From an uncultured Prevotellaceae bacterium (GTDB taxonomy: Bacteria; Bacteroidota; Bacteroidia; Bacteroidales; Bacteroidaceae): DNA of 64,000 nucleotides. The DNA lies in NCBI GenBank assembly GCA_946407895.1, contig CAMJQA010000004.1:1-64000 (forward strand), given 5' to 3'. A model generated the notes under the pieces. The model saw nothing but the letters and a program-made list of their open reading frames with translations, did no database searches and was not told the DNA's origin. The position numbers and the translations under genes are program-made. This document shows positions 51,387-61,400 of the stretch, piece after piece (position 1 is the stretch's first letter; the number at the start of each line of letters is the position of its first letter).

Positions 51387-52626
51387 TCCTCAGTACGTCG
51401 ATGGGGTTGGTGCGTGCTGCCTGCCGGGTGGGGAACCAGATGCCGGCTATGATGATAAGCAGCAGGATGAGGTAGGTGAGGCCCAGGTTGATGAAGAAGC
51501 GTCCGCCCTCGAAGGTCAGGCCGTTGTAGAGTTGTGTCACGCCCTTAACAGCCAGGTTATAGTCGATGAGTACGGAGGGCAGGAAGGCTATCGAGAGTAG
51601 GAGTACGGCCTCGCACATCAGGCGCAGGGCCACGTCGCCGGGCGTGGCGCCCATAGCCTTTTGCAGTCCTATCTCGGGGAACCGTTGCTGGGTGCGGAAC
51701 CAGAAGGTGCCCAGCAGGCCCAGGAAGACGTTGAAGAGCAGGAAACCGCCTATCATCATGGGCAGCTGCAGTGTCTGACGGTCTCGTGCCACGGCCTCCT
51801 CGCGCAGGGTCTCGAAGCGCGTTATGCCGCTTATGAAGAGGTTGCCCACGCGCAGCTGCCTGTCCCTGATCTGGCGGCGTATGCGCTCCTCGAACTGGCG
51901 CTCGCGCCCGGCCTTCACCCGCACGGAGAAGTCCAGCCATCCGTTCTCTATGCCACCGCGCTCAAGTAGGAATATGTATTCCTTGGAGCACTCGTTGTCC
52001 AGCCCCTCGCGCTCTATTCGCTTGATGGGTTGCACCAGGCCTGCCACGCGGAGGAGCCCGCTATAGTCGGTGAGCATCCTGCCCACCAGGTGGCGGGCGG
52101 AGTCGCCTTCCATGAGGTTCGACGAGATGAGCACTTCGTTCTTCTCCAGGGCATCGGCCATCTGCTGCGCCGTCATACCGCTCTGGCTCTGCAGGCGGAA
52201 GACGTGTACGAAGTCGGGCTGGACTACCATGACCCGGGCGCTGATGAACGTGGAATCTATGGCGTAGCCACTAAGCATGGCCGAGAGGTTGTAGGGCGCG
52301 CAGCTCATCGAGTAGGCGGCATATTCCACGTCCTCGTCATTCTGCATCATGCCGAGCAGGTTCATCCGTGTCTCGTACTTCAGCGTCTCATCGTCGTAGG
52401 AGGCGTCGTACGAGGGCGAGCCCTTGCTGAACCATTTGGTCTGTATCTGATAGCAGTGGCTGATGTCTGTGCCCATAGGCTCGCTGTAGAGCAGATGCAG
52501 GCACCACGCGGCATCGACGATGACGAACATGATGCAGGCTATGATGAACAGTTCCAGCAGGAGCGCTATGTTGGAACGCCGCTCGTTCCATATCTGTGTG
52601 ATGAGGTAACGATATATCTGTTTCAT
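51379..52626 (-). CDS. ABC transporter permease, FtsX/MacB type (second)
   Basis: 415 residues. An N-terminal membrane helix, a periplasmic domain of about 240 residues, then three helices with the FtsX signature (GTFWFRTQQRFPEIGLQKAMGATPGDVALRLM). It pairs with the other permease to form a heterodimer in the inner membrane. It differs greatly from that partner, so the two halves are specialised. Confidence 0.9.
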   Translation of the reverse strand: MKQIYRYLITQIWNERRSNIALLLELFIIACIMFVIVDAAWCLHLLYSEPMGTDISHCYQIQTKWFSKGSPSYDASYDDETLKYETRMNLLGMMQNDEDVEYAAYSMSCAPYNLSAMLSGYAIDSTFISARVMVVQPDFVHVFRLQSQSGMTAQQMADALEKNEVLISSNLMEGDSARHLVGRMLTDYSGLLRVAGLVQPIKRIEREGLDNECSKEYIFLLERGGIENGWLDFSVRVKAGRERQFEERIRRQIRDRQLRVGNLFISGITRFETLREEAVARDRQTLQLPMMIGGFLLFNVFLGLLGTFWFRTQQRFPEIGLQKAMGATPGDVALRLMCEAVLLLSIAFLPSVLIDYNLAVKGVTQLYNGLTFEGGRFFINLGLTYLILLLIIIAGIWFPTRQAARTNPIDVLRNE

Positions 52627-52648
52627 AAGGCTATACTTTTATGGAGGT

Positions 52649-53911
52649 TCATTTCAAGGATTCCACTATGTTGCAGCGGCTGGCCCGCCAGGTGGGGACA
52701 AGGCTGCTGATGGCATTCAGTATGAGGCAGAAGAGAAGGGTCCACAGCCATACTGCGGGCTGGAAGAGGATGCTCAGGTCGAGCGTCCAAGCGAAGCCGA
52801 AGGTGGGCCCCATACTTTGGTTCAAGACACCCTGCGTGATGCTGCCTCCGAAGCAGGCGAGCAGCAGGAAGCAAAGCCCCAGGCCCAGCAGGCCGGCCAG
52901 CAGCGTCTGCACCATCGACTCCATGAAGGTCTGCACCAGGATGGCCCGCCGCGTGGCTCCGAAGGCCCGTCGCACGCCTATCTCGGCCTCGCGCTGGCGG
53001 AGCCGGCTCCGCGTCATGCTGGCGATGTTCAGGGCGGGGATGACGAGCAGCACCAGGTAGATGATGTAGAACTCCCTGCGTATGTTCTTCAGCCCAGGTA
53101 TGCGGTTGGCGGAGTTGCGGTAGAAGTAATCCTCCTGGCTAGCGGGCTGCCCCAGGAGGTCGAGCGTGTCGGGCAGCACCGTCTGGTTGTGTACGCGCAA
53201 TCGCTGCTCCACCTCGTCGCGTATGGCCGCCAGGCCGGCCTCGCTCTCGCCCAGCATGGCCACCTGATAGGGCCCATTCCGCCCGAAGTCCTCCTCAACC
53301 GAGCAGGGTATCCAGGCCTGGGCGTATGCGGCCTTCATGATGGAGGCCACGTCGCGCACCACGGCCTTCACCACGTAGCTGTCTTCGTTGATGCTCACCT
53401 CCTGGCCCACAGCCTCGGCCGGATGGCTGAAGTAGTGGGCGGCCACGCTCTCCGAGAGGATGACCAGCCGACTGCCCTCGTGGCACTCCTCGGGCGTGAA
53501 GGTCTGGCCGGCCAGCAGGTCGAAGCGGAAGATGCGGAAGTAGTCGGCATTGGCGGCCCTGACGTAAATCTCCTGCGACTCCAGGCCCGTCAGCGCTACC
53601 TCCTGCTTGCTGATGCCCTTGAAAACGGCTATCGCCTGGGGCGTCTTCAGGGGCAGGAAGACTTCGTTCACCAGCCTGCCACCCATCCAGGAACTCTCGG
53701 TGCCCCCCTTCGCCCGCTTGAATACCTGGGCACAGCAGTATAGGGTGCGCGAGCGGTTGGGTTCGTTACCGTAGTCGGCCAGGCTTGCCTGGCGGACGAT
53801 GAAGACCATCATGACCAGGCAGATGCTTACGGCCGAGCCGATGACGGTGAGTGCAGCCAGCAGGGGCTGCGTGCGCATGTTGATTAGCGCCAGTCGGAAT
53901 ATCTCTTTCAT
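52649..53911 (-). CDS. ABC transporter permease, FtsX/MacB type (first)
   Basis: 420 residues, same fold: one helix, a large periplasmic domain, then three helices with MTRSRLRQREAEIGVRRAFGATRRAILVQTF. It lies 73 bp after the ATPase gene and 22 bp before its partner. These permeases are mechanotransmitters that push substrate from periplasm to the TolC channel. Substrates in this group range from antibiotics to peptides and lipids; none is indicated here. Confidence 0.9.
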   Translation of the reverse strand: MKEIFRLALINMRTQPLLAALTVIGSAVSICLVMMVFIVRQASLADYGNEPNRSRTLYCCAQVFKRAKGGTESSWMGGRLVNEVFLPLKTPQAIAVFKGISKQEVALTGLESQEIYVRAANADYFRIFRFDLLAGQTFTPEECHEGSRLVILSESVAAHYFSHPAEAVGQEVSINEDSYVVKAVVRDVASIMKAAYAQAWIPCSVEEDFGRNGPYQVAMLGESEAGLAAIRDEVEQRLRVHNQTVLPDTLDLLGQPASQEDYFYRNSANRIPGLKNIRREFYIIYLVLLVIPALNIASMTRSRLRQREAEIGVRRAFGATRRAILVQTFMESMVQTLLAGLLGLGLCFLLLACFGGSITQGVLNQSMGPTFGFAWTLDLSILFQPAVWLWTLLFCLILNAISSLVPTWRASRCNIVESLK

Positions 53912-53984
53912 TCTTTTTTATTTGATGTCGTTATATCGAAACATCGGAATATCGAAACATCGAAATCTCGGAATCTCGGAAAAA

Positions 53985-54656
53985 TCACTCTACTTGCCGC
54001 CCGTCGAAGAAGCGGATGATGCGGTCGGCCTGATGGGCCTGCTCCTCGTTGTGAGTCACCATAACGATGGTGCGCCCCTCCTTTTGGTTCAGTTGGAGCA
54101 GCAGTTGCATAATCTCGGCACTCATGTGCGAGTCCAGGTTGCCCGTAGGCTCGTCGGCCAGCAGGATGTCGGGGTTGCAGGCCATGGCGCGGGCTATGGC
54201 TACGCGCTGGCTCTGTCCGCCCGAGAGCTGGCTGGGCAGGTGGCGCAGGCGGTGGCTCATGCCCACCTGCTCCAGCAACTGGCGTGCCCGCTCGTGCCGC
54301 TTGCCCTCGCTCATGCCGCAGTATAGCAGGGGCATCTCCACGTTCTGCAGCACGTTGAGCGAGGGAATCAGGTGAAAACTCTGGAAGACGAAGCCCACCG
54401 TCCGGTTGCGGAAGGCTGCTGCCCGCCGGTCGCTGAGGCTGCCCGTGGGCGTTCCCTTCAGGATGACTTCTCCCTCGGTAGGCCGGTCCAGCAGGCCCAT
54501 GATGTTCAGCAGGGTCGATTTGCCGCATCCGCTTGGCCCCATTATGGCCACGAACTCCCCCTTCTCGATACTGATGTTTACATTCTCCAGGGCTATGGTC
54601 TCCACCTCGCTGGTGCGGAAGACGCGGCCCACTTTCTTCAATTCTATCATACTCAT
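53985..54656 (-). CDS. ABC transporter ATP-binding protein (MacB/LolD-like)
   Basis: 223 residues. Walker A GPSGCGKST, Q-loop FVFQSFHLIPSLNV, signature LSGGQSQRVAIARAM, Walker B ILLADEPTGNLD and H-loop VMVTHNEE are intact. It drives the FtsX-type permease pair. The 73-bp gap to the next gene contains an AT-rich direct repeat around CATCGAAATCTCGG. Confidence 0.95.
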   Translation of the reverse strand: MSMIELKKVGRVFRTSEVETIALENVNISIEKGEFVAIMGPSGCGKSTLLNIMGLLDRPTEGEVILKGTPTGSLSDRRAAAFRNRTVGFVFQSFHLIPSLNVLQNVEMPLLYCGMSEGKRHERARQLLEQVGMSHRLRHLPSQLSGGQSQRVAIARAMACNPDILLADEPTGNLDSHMSAEIMQLLLQLNQKEGRTIVMVTHNEEQAHQADRIIRFFDGRQVE

Positions 54657-54695
54657 ATCTTTTTGTTTTGTTTTATATCTGTTGAACCCTGAACC

Positions 54696-55967
54696 TTACT
54701 TCACCCTGATTTCCCTGTGGTCGGCGAAGTCCTGCATATCGCTCACGACCACCTGCTCGCCAGGTTTCAGGCCCGAGAGCACTTCTACATAGTCATACCC
54801 GCCCAGTCCCAGTCGGACATCGCGTCGGCGCAGGACGTTGCCCTCCCTGACGAACAGGGAGTATATGCGAGGTTCCTCGTAGAAGGAGCCGTTCCTGATG
54901 CGCAGTACGCTGTCCCTGAGCGCAGTAAGTATGCGTGCCTCCACCCTGAGCCCCGGTCGCAGGGCGGGATGGTTGGGCTCCGCAAGGCTGACCAGGAAGG
55001 AGATGTTGCCCTGCTGCGACAGGGGGTTCACGTTGCTCACCACACCGTTCAGCTCGGCCTGCCCGGCGCGAATCCTCACCTGAGCGCCCGGCACGATGCG
55101 GTCGGCATACCGCTCGGGTGCCTCACCCTTCAGTCGGTAGCTGCTCAAGTCGCTGATTACGGCCAGCTTTTCGCCGGGCGATACCTGTGCGCCTACCGAG
55201 CTATGCAGGAAGGTGAGCGTGCCAGAGCGCGGAGCCCGCACCTGAGCCTGCTCCAGGGTGCGGCCCAGGGCGGCGAGGTCGGCGCGGAAGACCTGCAGTT
55301 CCAGTTGCTGCACCTCCCTCTCGGCCTGTGCCGAGGTCTGCTCGCCGCGCAGTTGCTGGCGCAGCTGCTCCAGTTCCAGGCGGGCCGTCTCGTAGTCGGC
55401 CTGAGCCTGCCGCACCCTCTCTGTGGTGCCCGAGCCTATGCTGTCCAGCTGTTGCTCGCCGCGCAGCTGGCGCTGGCGGCTGCTGAGCGTCGTCTCCGCC
55501 ACCTTTATTCTCATCCCCAGGTCGGCCAGCCTTGTCTGCTGGTTGGCCTCCAGCTGTACGAGCTTCAGTCGGCGCATCTTCTCCTCCTCCACCGCCTTCT
55601 GGTAGCTGTCGCTTGCCTGCTGCAGGTCCAGGCTGAGCAGCGGTGTGCCCGCCTCCACCTCTTCGCCCGTCCTGTGATGGACGGCCATGATATGGCTGCT
55701 GATGGGCGAGGTCACTATCTGCTGCACCTCGGCCTCCACCAGGGCACTGGTGCCAACGCCTGCCTCCACGCTGCCGTATTCTGCGGCCGAAAGGGTGAAC
55801 TCTGCTATATCGTAGCGGCGCTCTATCAGGCGCACAGCCCCATAGACCGCTATCAGGGCCGTTCCCAATACTATTGCCGGCCGCAGCCAACTGCGCAGGC
55901 GCATCGTCAGCCGTTCGCGGCGGCTCAGTGTCCTGTCCATTGTGCTTTGTTCTCTTCTGCTTTGCAT
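54696..55967 (-). CDS. HlyD/MacA-family periplasmic adaptor
   Basis: 423 residues from the ATG at 55967; an ATG at 55940 (MDRTLSRRE) would also do. One N-terminal membrane helix (IVLGTALIAVYGAVRLI), a lipoyl/barrel-sandwich domain split by a coiled-coil hairpin (about 100-230), and a beta-barrel with GLRVEARILTALRDSVLRIRNGSF, ending in GEQVVVSDMQDFADHREIRVK. It bridges the ABC pump and the TolC channel. First gene of the efflux block, just after a sigma54-type promoter. Confidence 0.92.
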   Translation of the reverse strand: MQSRREQSTMDRTLSRRERLTMRLRSWLRPAIVLGTALIAVYGAVRLIERRYDIAEFTLSAAEYGSVEAGVGTSALVEAEVQQIVTSPISSHIMAVHHRTGEEVEAGTPLLSLDLQQASDSYQKAVEEEKMRRLKLVQLEANQQTRLADLGMRIKVAETTLSSRQRQLRGEQQLDSIGSGTTERVRQAQADYETARLELEQLRQQLRGEQTSAQAEREVQQLELQVFRADLAALGRTLEQAQVRAPRSGTLTFLHSSVGAQVSPGEKLAVISDLSSYRLKGEAPERYADRIVPGAQVRIRAGQAELNGVVSNVNPLSQQGNISFLVSLAEPNHPALRPGLRVEARILTALRDSVLRIRNGSFYEEPRIYSLFVREGNVLRRRDVRLGLGGYDYVEVLSGLKPGEQVVVSDMQDFADHREIRVK

Positions 55968-55996
55968 ACTTTCTTGTCCGTTATGCCAAACTATGT

Positions 55997-56014
55997 AACA
56001 AAAAGCGTGCCAAA
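55997..56014 (-). promoter_or_regulatory. Sigma54 (-24/-12) promoter of the efflux block
   Basis: On - the sequence is TTGGCACGCTTTTTGTT. Against the consensus TGGCACG-N4-TTGCW it has the full -24 part and correct spacing; only the C of -12 is changed to T. The predicted start is near 55985, about 18 nt before the first gene. Confidence 0.72.
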
Positions 56015-56056
56015 CTCGTAAGTGCCTGTCTTTCTGGTGACTATGAGTTTTTACCG

Positions 56057-56092
56057 CTGTCCGTCTGCGGACAGTGTGTCCGTAAACGGACA
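56057..56092. promoter_or_regulatory. Two tandem palindromic operators (enhancer sites)
   Basis: CTGTCCG-TCTG-CGGACAG (56057-56074) and TGTCCG-TAAA-CGGACA (56077-56092) share the half-site TGTCCG and are 19 bp apart centre to centre. They lie 50-90 bp upstream of the -24/-12 promoter, as expected for an NtrC-type activator. Confidence 0.75.
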
Positions 56093-56160
56093 GTCGGGCG
56101 GGCAGACAGGTGAGTTGAAAGGATGGACAACTACCAGTACTTACACGGCCCTATACAAGA

Positions 56161-56217
56161 ACAACGGCGTTGTTTTGACAGTTCTATACCGATGTTTTGT
56201 CGAAACAACGCCGTTGT
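56161..56217. repeat. Long inverted repeat of AACAACG sites
   Basis: ACAACGGCGTTGTTTTGACA (56161-56180) and its near-perfect reverse complement (56198-56217). Each arm is itself a palindrome around CAACGGCGTTG. It could be a terminator stem for the gene at 56275-58206 or an operator. Confidence 0.6.
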
Positions 56218-56229
56218 TTTTATGTTTCC

Positions 56230-56261
56230 GAGGCGGGTGTAGAATTTGCTAAACCCGCCTC
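56230..56261 (-). terminator. Weak hairpin after the GH71/99-like gene
   Basis: GAGGCGGGT pairs with ACCCGCCTC around a 14-nt loop, 14 bp after the stop. No T run follows on -, so it is a weak terminator candidate. Confidence 0.45.
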
Positions 56262-56274
56262 TTGCAAAATTTCC

Positions 56275-58206
56275 TCACTTCTTCCACACGAACCGGTAGT
56301 TGAATCGTCGGTTTGGTGCGGTGTCGCCGTGGGTGCAGAGCGATATGGGGTCGCGGAGCTCCCCGGGGTTGTCGGCCCACTTGAAGTCGAAGGTGGCCTG
56401 GCGGCCCTGTATGCCCAGCCACTGGGCGGGTAGGGACAGCTCCAGCTCGCAGCCGCTGACGGCCAGGGGCGCGGTGCCCAGGGCGGTCCACTGGCCATCC
56501 TGGTAGCGCTTGACTACGGTGGTGTGCGCATCGGGCACCTCCTGGTTCACCAGCAGGTCGTAGCCGTACCAGCCGGTCTGGGCGTCCTGGTCGGCATCGA
56601 TGAGCAGCAGCATCCAGGCGGGGTCGGTATGGGGCGTAATGGGCGCGCCGCAGCGTACGTAGAAGGCCACCTGCCCCCTGCGGGTAATGGCTACGCGGGC
56701 CTCCTGCAGGTCGTTGCGGCCCGTGCGGTCGGTGTAGTGCAGGCCGGCGTAGCCGTCGGCATCGCGGTGGGTGACGTCGCCCCGCGTATCGCGGTAGGTG
56801 ACCTCCACAGACTCCCAGTCGGCGAAGCGGCCGTCGATGCTGATGCGCCTGCGCCCCCTGTTCTCGGGTATGGGGCGCACGCCCTTGTAGCGCCGTATGT
56901 TCTGGGCCATCTGCATGTAGTAGTTGTCGGTGTAGCCCCCCTTCATGGGCTGTATGGTGCGGTTGAACTCGGCATTGTACTGGTCGATGAAGGCGAAGGG
57001 CGGGTTCTTGCGGCCCATGAAGGGTGCCCACCAGCCCCACTTGCCGGCCGTCCACTCGTTCCAGTCGTTCAGGTAGAGGAACTGGGGGTTGGCCGCCAGG
57101 GCGTCCTCCCACCGCTCCTGGAAGTAGATGCCGTAGCCCTCGGGGTGGTCTACCTGGCGCCCCAGCCAAGGCACGTAGGCCCGGCGGGGCAGGTCGTACT
57201 CGTTGAGCTCGGGCTCCAGGGTGTGGCGCGACCACGACTTGCCCACGCCCATGGGCTCGCCCTCCAGTCCCACTGGATGCTGCGCGGGGGTTACGGCGGC
57301 CTGCTCGGGCTTCCCCTCGTGGCGCGAAACGAGCTCCGAGGGCTTCATGCGGATGATGTCGAAGTTGTTCATCTGGTAGCCGAAGCTCCAGTTGTCCTCG
57401 GTGCCGACGTACCGCTTGCCCTTGTTGCGATAGGAACCCCACCACATGTTGCGCAGGGTGAAGAAATCGCGTATCTCCTGGGGATAGTCGGAGGCGTGCC
57501 GGTCGGGGTGCTCGCCGGTGGCATCGCTGGAGGGGTCGGCATTGTAGAGGAGCAGCGGGCGGCCGTCCCACTGGAACCAGAGGTCGCGGTACAGCCCGGC
57601 CTTGTAGTATCGCTGGTAGATTTGCCTGACTACCTCAACGGGGTTGCCGTTGTACGACCAGAAGGCGAACTGCGGCGTGCGGTTGCCCTCCTGGCGCATC
57701 TTGGTCATGGTGGCGAAGAGGAGGTCCCACTGGTCCCAGTAGCAGATGCCGTTCGTGGCATCCAGGATGAGGACGTCGACGCCTGCATCCTGCAGCATGG
57801 AGAGGTCGCGGCGTATGACCCACTCGTCCTGGCTAAGGAAGTAGCCCACCTCGGGCTCGCCCCAGTGGTACATGCCGAAGCGCCATGCCTTGGGGTCGTT
57901 CTGCATGCGTGCCATCGGGTTGTCCTGCAGGATTTCCGTAACGTTGGCATAGGGCCCCTGGGTGTTGTGGTTCTCGGGCGTGTGCCAGGTAACGTAGAAG
58001 ATGCCTACTACGCGGCGCTGGTCGTGCCTGACTACGCCTACGGAGTCTACGCCGGGCATGGTGCGGCCCAGGGCATCGGTGGCCACCCAGGTGTCGCTCA
58101 TCAGGTCGGTGGGGTCGTCGCCCTCGGCGTTCGGTTCCGGCGTCCCCTGCGCATACAGGCTCAGGCTGCTGAGCAGCAGGGCTGCGGATAATATATTCTT
58201 TCTCAT
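56275..58206 (-). CDS. Secreted GH71/GH99-like protein
   Basis: 643 residues with a signal peptide ending at LYAQG. The central part is a TIM-barrel-like fold of the GH71/99 superfamily: VVGIFYVTWH near the start, FGMYHWGEPEVGYF, DVLILDATNGICYWDQWD, and FLYLNDWNEWTAGKWGWW near the end of the barrel (about residue 380). A beta-sandwich follows from about 460 (ISIDGRFADWESVEVTYRD), which resembles CBM9/DOMON-type domains. It probably acts on a glycan in the periplasm or outside; the exact substrate cannot be told. It lies downstream of the GH2 gene with two hairpin elements between them. Confidence 0.75.
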   Translation of the reverse strand: MRKNILSAALLLSSLSLYAQGTPEPNAEGDDPTDLMSDTWVATDALGRTMPGVDSVGVVRHDQRRVVGIFYVTWHTPENHNTQGPYANVTEILQDNPMARMQNDPKAWRFGMYHWGEPEVGYFLSQDEWVIRRDLSMLQDAGVDVLILDATNGICYWDQWDLLFATMTKMRQEGNRTPQFAFWSYNGNPVEVVRQIYQRYYKAGLYRDLWFQWDGRPLLLYNADPSSDATGEHPDRHASDYPQEIRDFFTLRNMWWGSYRNKGKRYVGTEDNWSFGYQMNNFDIIRMKPSELVSRHEGKPEQAAVTPAQHPVGLEGEPMGVGKSWSRHTLEPELNEYDLPRRAYVPWLGRQVDHPEGYGIYFQERWEDALAANPQFLYLNDWNEWTAGKWGWWAPFMGRKNPPFAFIDQYNAEFNRTIQPMKGGYTDNYYMQMAQNIRRYKGVRPIPENRGRRRISIDGRFADWESVEVTYRDTRGDVTHRDADGYAGLHYTDRTGRNDLQEARVAITRRGQVAFYVRCGAPITPHTDPAWMLLLIDADQDAQTGWYGYDLLVNQEVPDAHTTVVKRYQDGQWTALGTAPLAVSGCELELSLPAQWLGIQGRQATFDFKWADNPGELRDPISLCTHGDTAPNRRFNYRFVWKK

Positions 58207-58239
58207 GATGTTCTATAGGCCCTTCGGGCGTTTAAAAGG

Positions 58240-58309
58240 TTGACCTACGGTCTTCGTCTGTCACGACTCGGCAGAATCCAAGCGAGCTTGGTTCTGCTCT
58301 CGCTGCTCC
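58240..58309 (+). repeat. Dispersed hairpin element, copy 3
   Basis: TTGACCTACGGTCTTCGTCTG, TCACGACTCG, hairpin GCAGAATCCAAGC against GCTTGGTTCTGC, then TCTCGCTGCTCC. Confidence 0.88.
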
Positions 58310-58354
58310 AGACGTTCAATTATCAATTAGTCTGCGGCCTGACGCTAAGCTTCG

Positions 58355-58414
58355 CTTTTCGTCTGTCGCGACTTGGCCAAATGAAAGCAAGCTTTCAATG
58401 GCTCTCGCTGCTCC
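58355..58414 (+). repeat. Dispersed hairpin element, copy 4, overlapping the GH2 stop
   Basis: TTTTCGTCTGTCGCGACTTG, hairpin GCCAAATGAAAGC against GCTTTCAATGGC, then TCTCGCTGCTCC. The TGA stop and last six codons of the GH2 gene lie in its 3' part. Confidence 0.85.
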
Positions 58415-61400
58415 TGACGTTGAAGCCGTCGAGGCGGAGGAGGGGAGAGGTGCCGTCCTCTTCGCACCAACGGATACTGACGGTTATCTCCTCGCCCGGC
58501 ATCAGGTGGAAGTAGTTCTCGGAGTACTCAACGGGCAGGATCTGCTCGTTCCTGTCCGCATCGTACAGGTTGAGATGCAGCATCAGGGCTGGGGTGGTGC
58601 CGGAAGGATTGGATATGACGTACTCGCCCGGCCGGTCAGCTCCTGCCGGCCGTATCTCTACGTCCACTTCGGGCAGCTGCCAGAGGTCCTGATGCGAACC
58701 ATCTGTGGAGAGCGTATAGACGTTCTTGGATGGCAGCTGAGGCAGGGCATCGGTCTGGAGCGTCAGGGAGAGGAAGTATGTGCCACGGTAGGCGGCGGGT
58801 GACTCGGCAAAGAAGCAGTCGATGGTAGTGTCGGTCAGCGACTCCACCCGCGCCGTACGCTGCCACAGGGGGCGTCCCTGCAGGTCGAAGACGGTGGCCG
58901 TTATGCCCACTTCGCAGGTGGGTACGGACATGTTGACGAGCTGCACCATTCCCGTCAGCGCATTGTACTGGACATGGAGGGGCTCGCAGGCCTTCTTGAC
59001 GCCAAAGTAGGCGGCTGTCGGGTCGAAGTAGTAGTCGTAGGTCTGCCACACCATCGAGGGCCAGCAGCTGTGGCTCATCCAGATGAGCAGTCCCTGCCGT
59101 TCGGTCTGAGATGCCTCGTACATGGCGCGGTATCCGTCGTAGTTAATCCACTGGGCCAGACGGGAATAGGCAGCCAGCGTATCCATTTGTTCCGGAACGC
59201 GCAGAGGGCCGAAGCGCTCCTCGAGCATGCGGTTGAACGAGGCCCCGCCCTGTGCACCCTGCTGGGTGAAGTCGTGGCGGCCCCATTGGTCGTCCTGCGG
59301 CCAGTAGTGGCGGCCGTCGAGCATGCGTCGCAGGCTCCCTGCGTTGGGAATATTGGGCATGCCGCGCTCGCTGTGCAGCTTGCCCGTCTGCTTCTCGAAA
59401 TACTCCTTGTAGGGACGTGCCTGGTAGGGTCCGTGTCCGCTCACTCCGTCGTCGGCCGAGCTGGGGATGTAGAGCGAACCGGGCACGAGCTGTTCGGTCA
59501 TCTCGTCGAGTTGCTTGTTGAGCGTCTCGGGCGGATAACCCTCGTTTCGTCCGCAGTAGAGGGCTATGCTGGCGTGCTGGCGGATGCGGCGCACGAAATC
59601 CCTGGCATTGGCCATAAACATAGGCTCATCGTCGGGATTGGGACCGTCCACGGGGTTGGCCAGCCAGAAGTCCTGCCACACCATCACGCCGTAGCGGTCG
59701 CAGGCCTCGAAGAATTCCTCGTCGCCTGTCTGGCCTACCCAGTTGCGAATCATGTTGCAGTTCATCTGCTGGTGGTAGCGGACGGCTATGTCGTACTCCC
59801 GTCCCCGATAGTTCAGGTGGTTCTCCGGGAAACCCCAGTTACCGCCCAGGGGTACAAGTCGCTTCCCGTTGACGTATAGCTGCAGCTTCTGCATCTCGTC
59901 TGCGTAGGTCACCTCGCGAATGCCTGCCTTGTAGTTGTACTCGACGATACCCTTCTTGTCACCGTCCGAGGGATAGAAGGTGTAGCCCGCCTCATAGAGG
60001 TTCGGTTCGCCGTAGCCCGCCGGCCACCAGAGCTTCATCTCCTGGTTGGCAAGCTGCTTGAAGCTATTGGGGCTGAAGCTGATTTCCTCCTCGCTCTCGG
60101 GCGCCAGGATGACGTTCTTCTCGAACCGTATGTCACCGATGTGTCCGGCCAGTATGCCGGCCACCGTCTCGCGGCTGTGGTTGCGCAGGAAGACGCGGGG
60201 GGTCATCGTGGCCTTCCCGTCCTTCAGGGTAGTGGAAACGAGCGGGTCGGAGATGGTGAGGGCATTGGTGGCCGAGAGATAGACATCGTTCCAGATGCCG
60301 ATGTCGCGACCCGGGATGGTGGTTATCCAGTCCCAGCCGATGGTGGCGTGAAAGGTGGGGTTGTCGGCTCCCAGCACACCGCCGTTGAAGCTGGTGCTCT
60401 CGCGCGTCTTGGTCTTTCGCGAACCGGGATGGGCCGTCTGCCGGATGAGCACTTCCAGCTGGTTCTCTCCCTTGTTCAGGTATTCCGATATATCGAACTG
60501 TCCGCGTATGAATGCGCCGTCTATACGACCTATCGCATGGCCGTTAAGCTTGACTTCGGCCTTCCAGTTGATGCCGTCGAAGTTCAGCAGCACCTGCTTG
60601 CCCTTCATCTCGGACGGAACGTGGAAGGTGCGGGTATAGAGGAAGTCGCGGTGGAAGAACGACTCGGAAATGAAGTTCAGGTTGTCGCCGGTATTCGGGT
60701 CGGGTAGGGCGCCGGCATTATGGTAGGACGACAGGATGGTGGCGGGAACGGTAGCCGTAATGCTTGGCGCTTCATCTTCGCCCAGCGGCTTCAGCGTCCA
60801 GGGACCTCCGTTCAGATAATATTTCCCGTCGTGCCACCCCTGTTCCGGCTGAGGCTGAGCTGTAACGCCTCCCCGGCCGATAACCTCAAGTTCCGAAATG
60901 AAGAGTGGGGTATCCTTCTCAGCCTCTGCATCCAACTGCACATATCGGGCCTTGGCACCTACGGCCAGGGTGGGCGACTTCTTCGACCGCAAGTCCAGGC
61001 GCCCCAACTTTGTCCAAGTGCTTCCGTCGCTGGAAATAGATACATCGATGCTGCCCTGCGGCAAAGCCGGGTGGATGCGCACTTCCTGTATGTCGGCCAT
61101 AGCACCCAGGTCAACCCACGCTGCACATTGTCTGCGTGTCATCCAAACGCTCCGGAAATGGTCGGCAGGCAGGACGGCGATGCGTTTTCCCTTGTGCATC
61201 AGGGTGACCTCCTTCACCGACCAGTAGAGGGCGTTCTGCTGGTCGAAGGTGAACAGGAGAGACCCCAGTCGGACTCCTCCCTTCATGCGGAAGGACTGCT
61301 TCAGGGCGCATGCCGAAACATCTGCACCTCCCGTCTGCTTGTTGGGGTCGCTGCTCACCTTGCGCTTATATGGCTCGCCCGGCAAACTGTGTCCCTGCAT

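Noticed and set aside
56524-58191. 555-codon frame on + opposite the GH71/99-like gene
   Set aside because: Mirror of a GC-rich gene; composition is unnatural (Val/Gly/Leu runs) and there is no promoter or start context.
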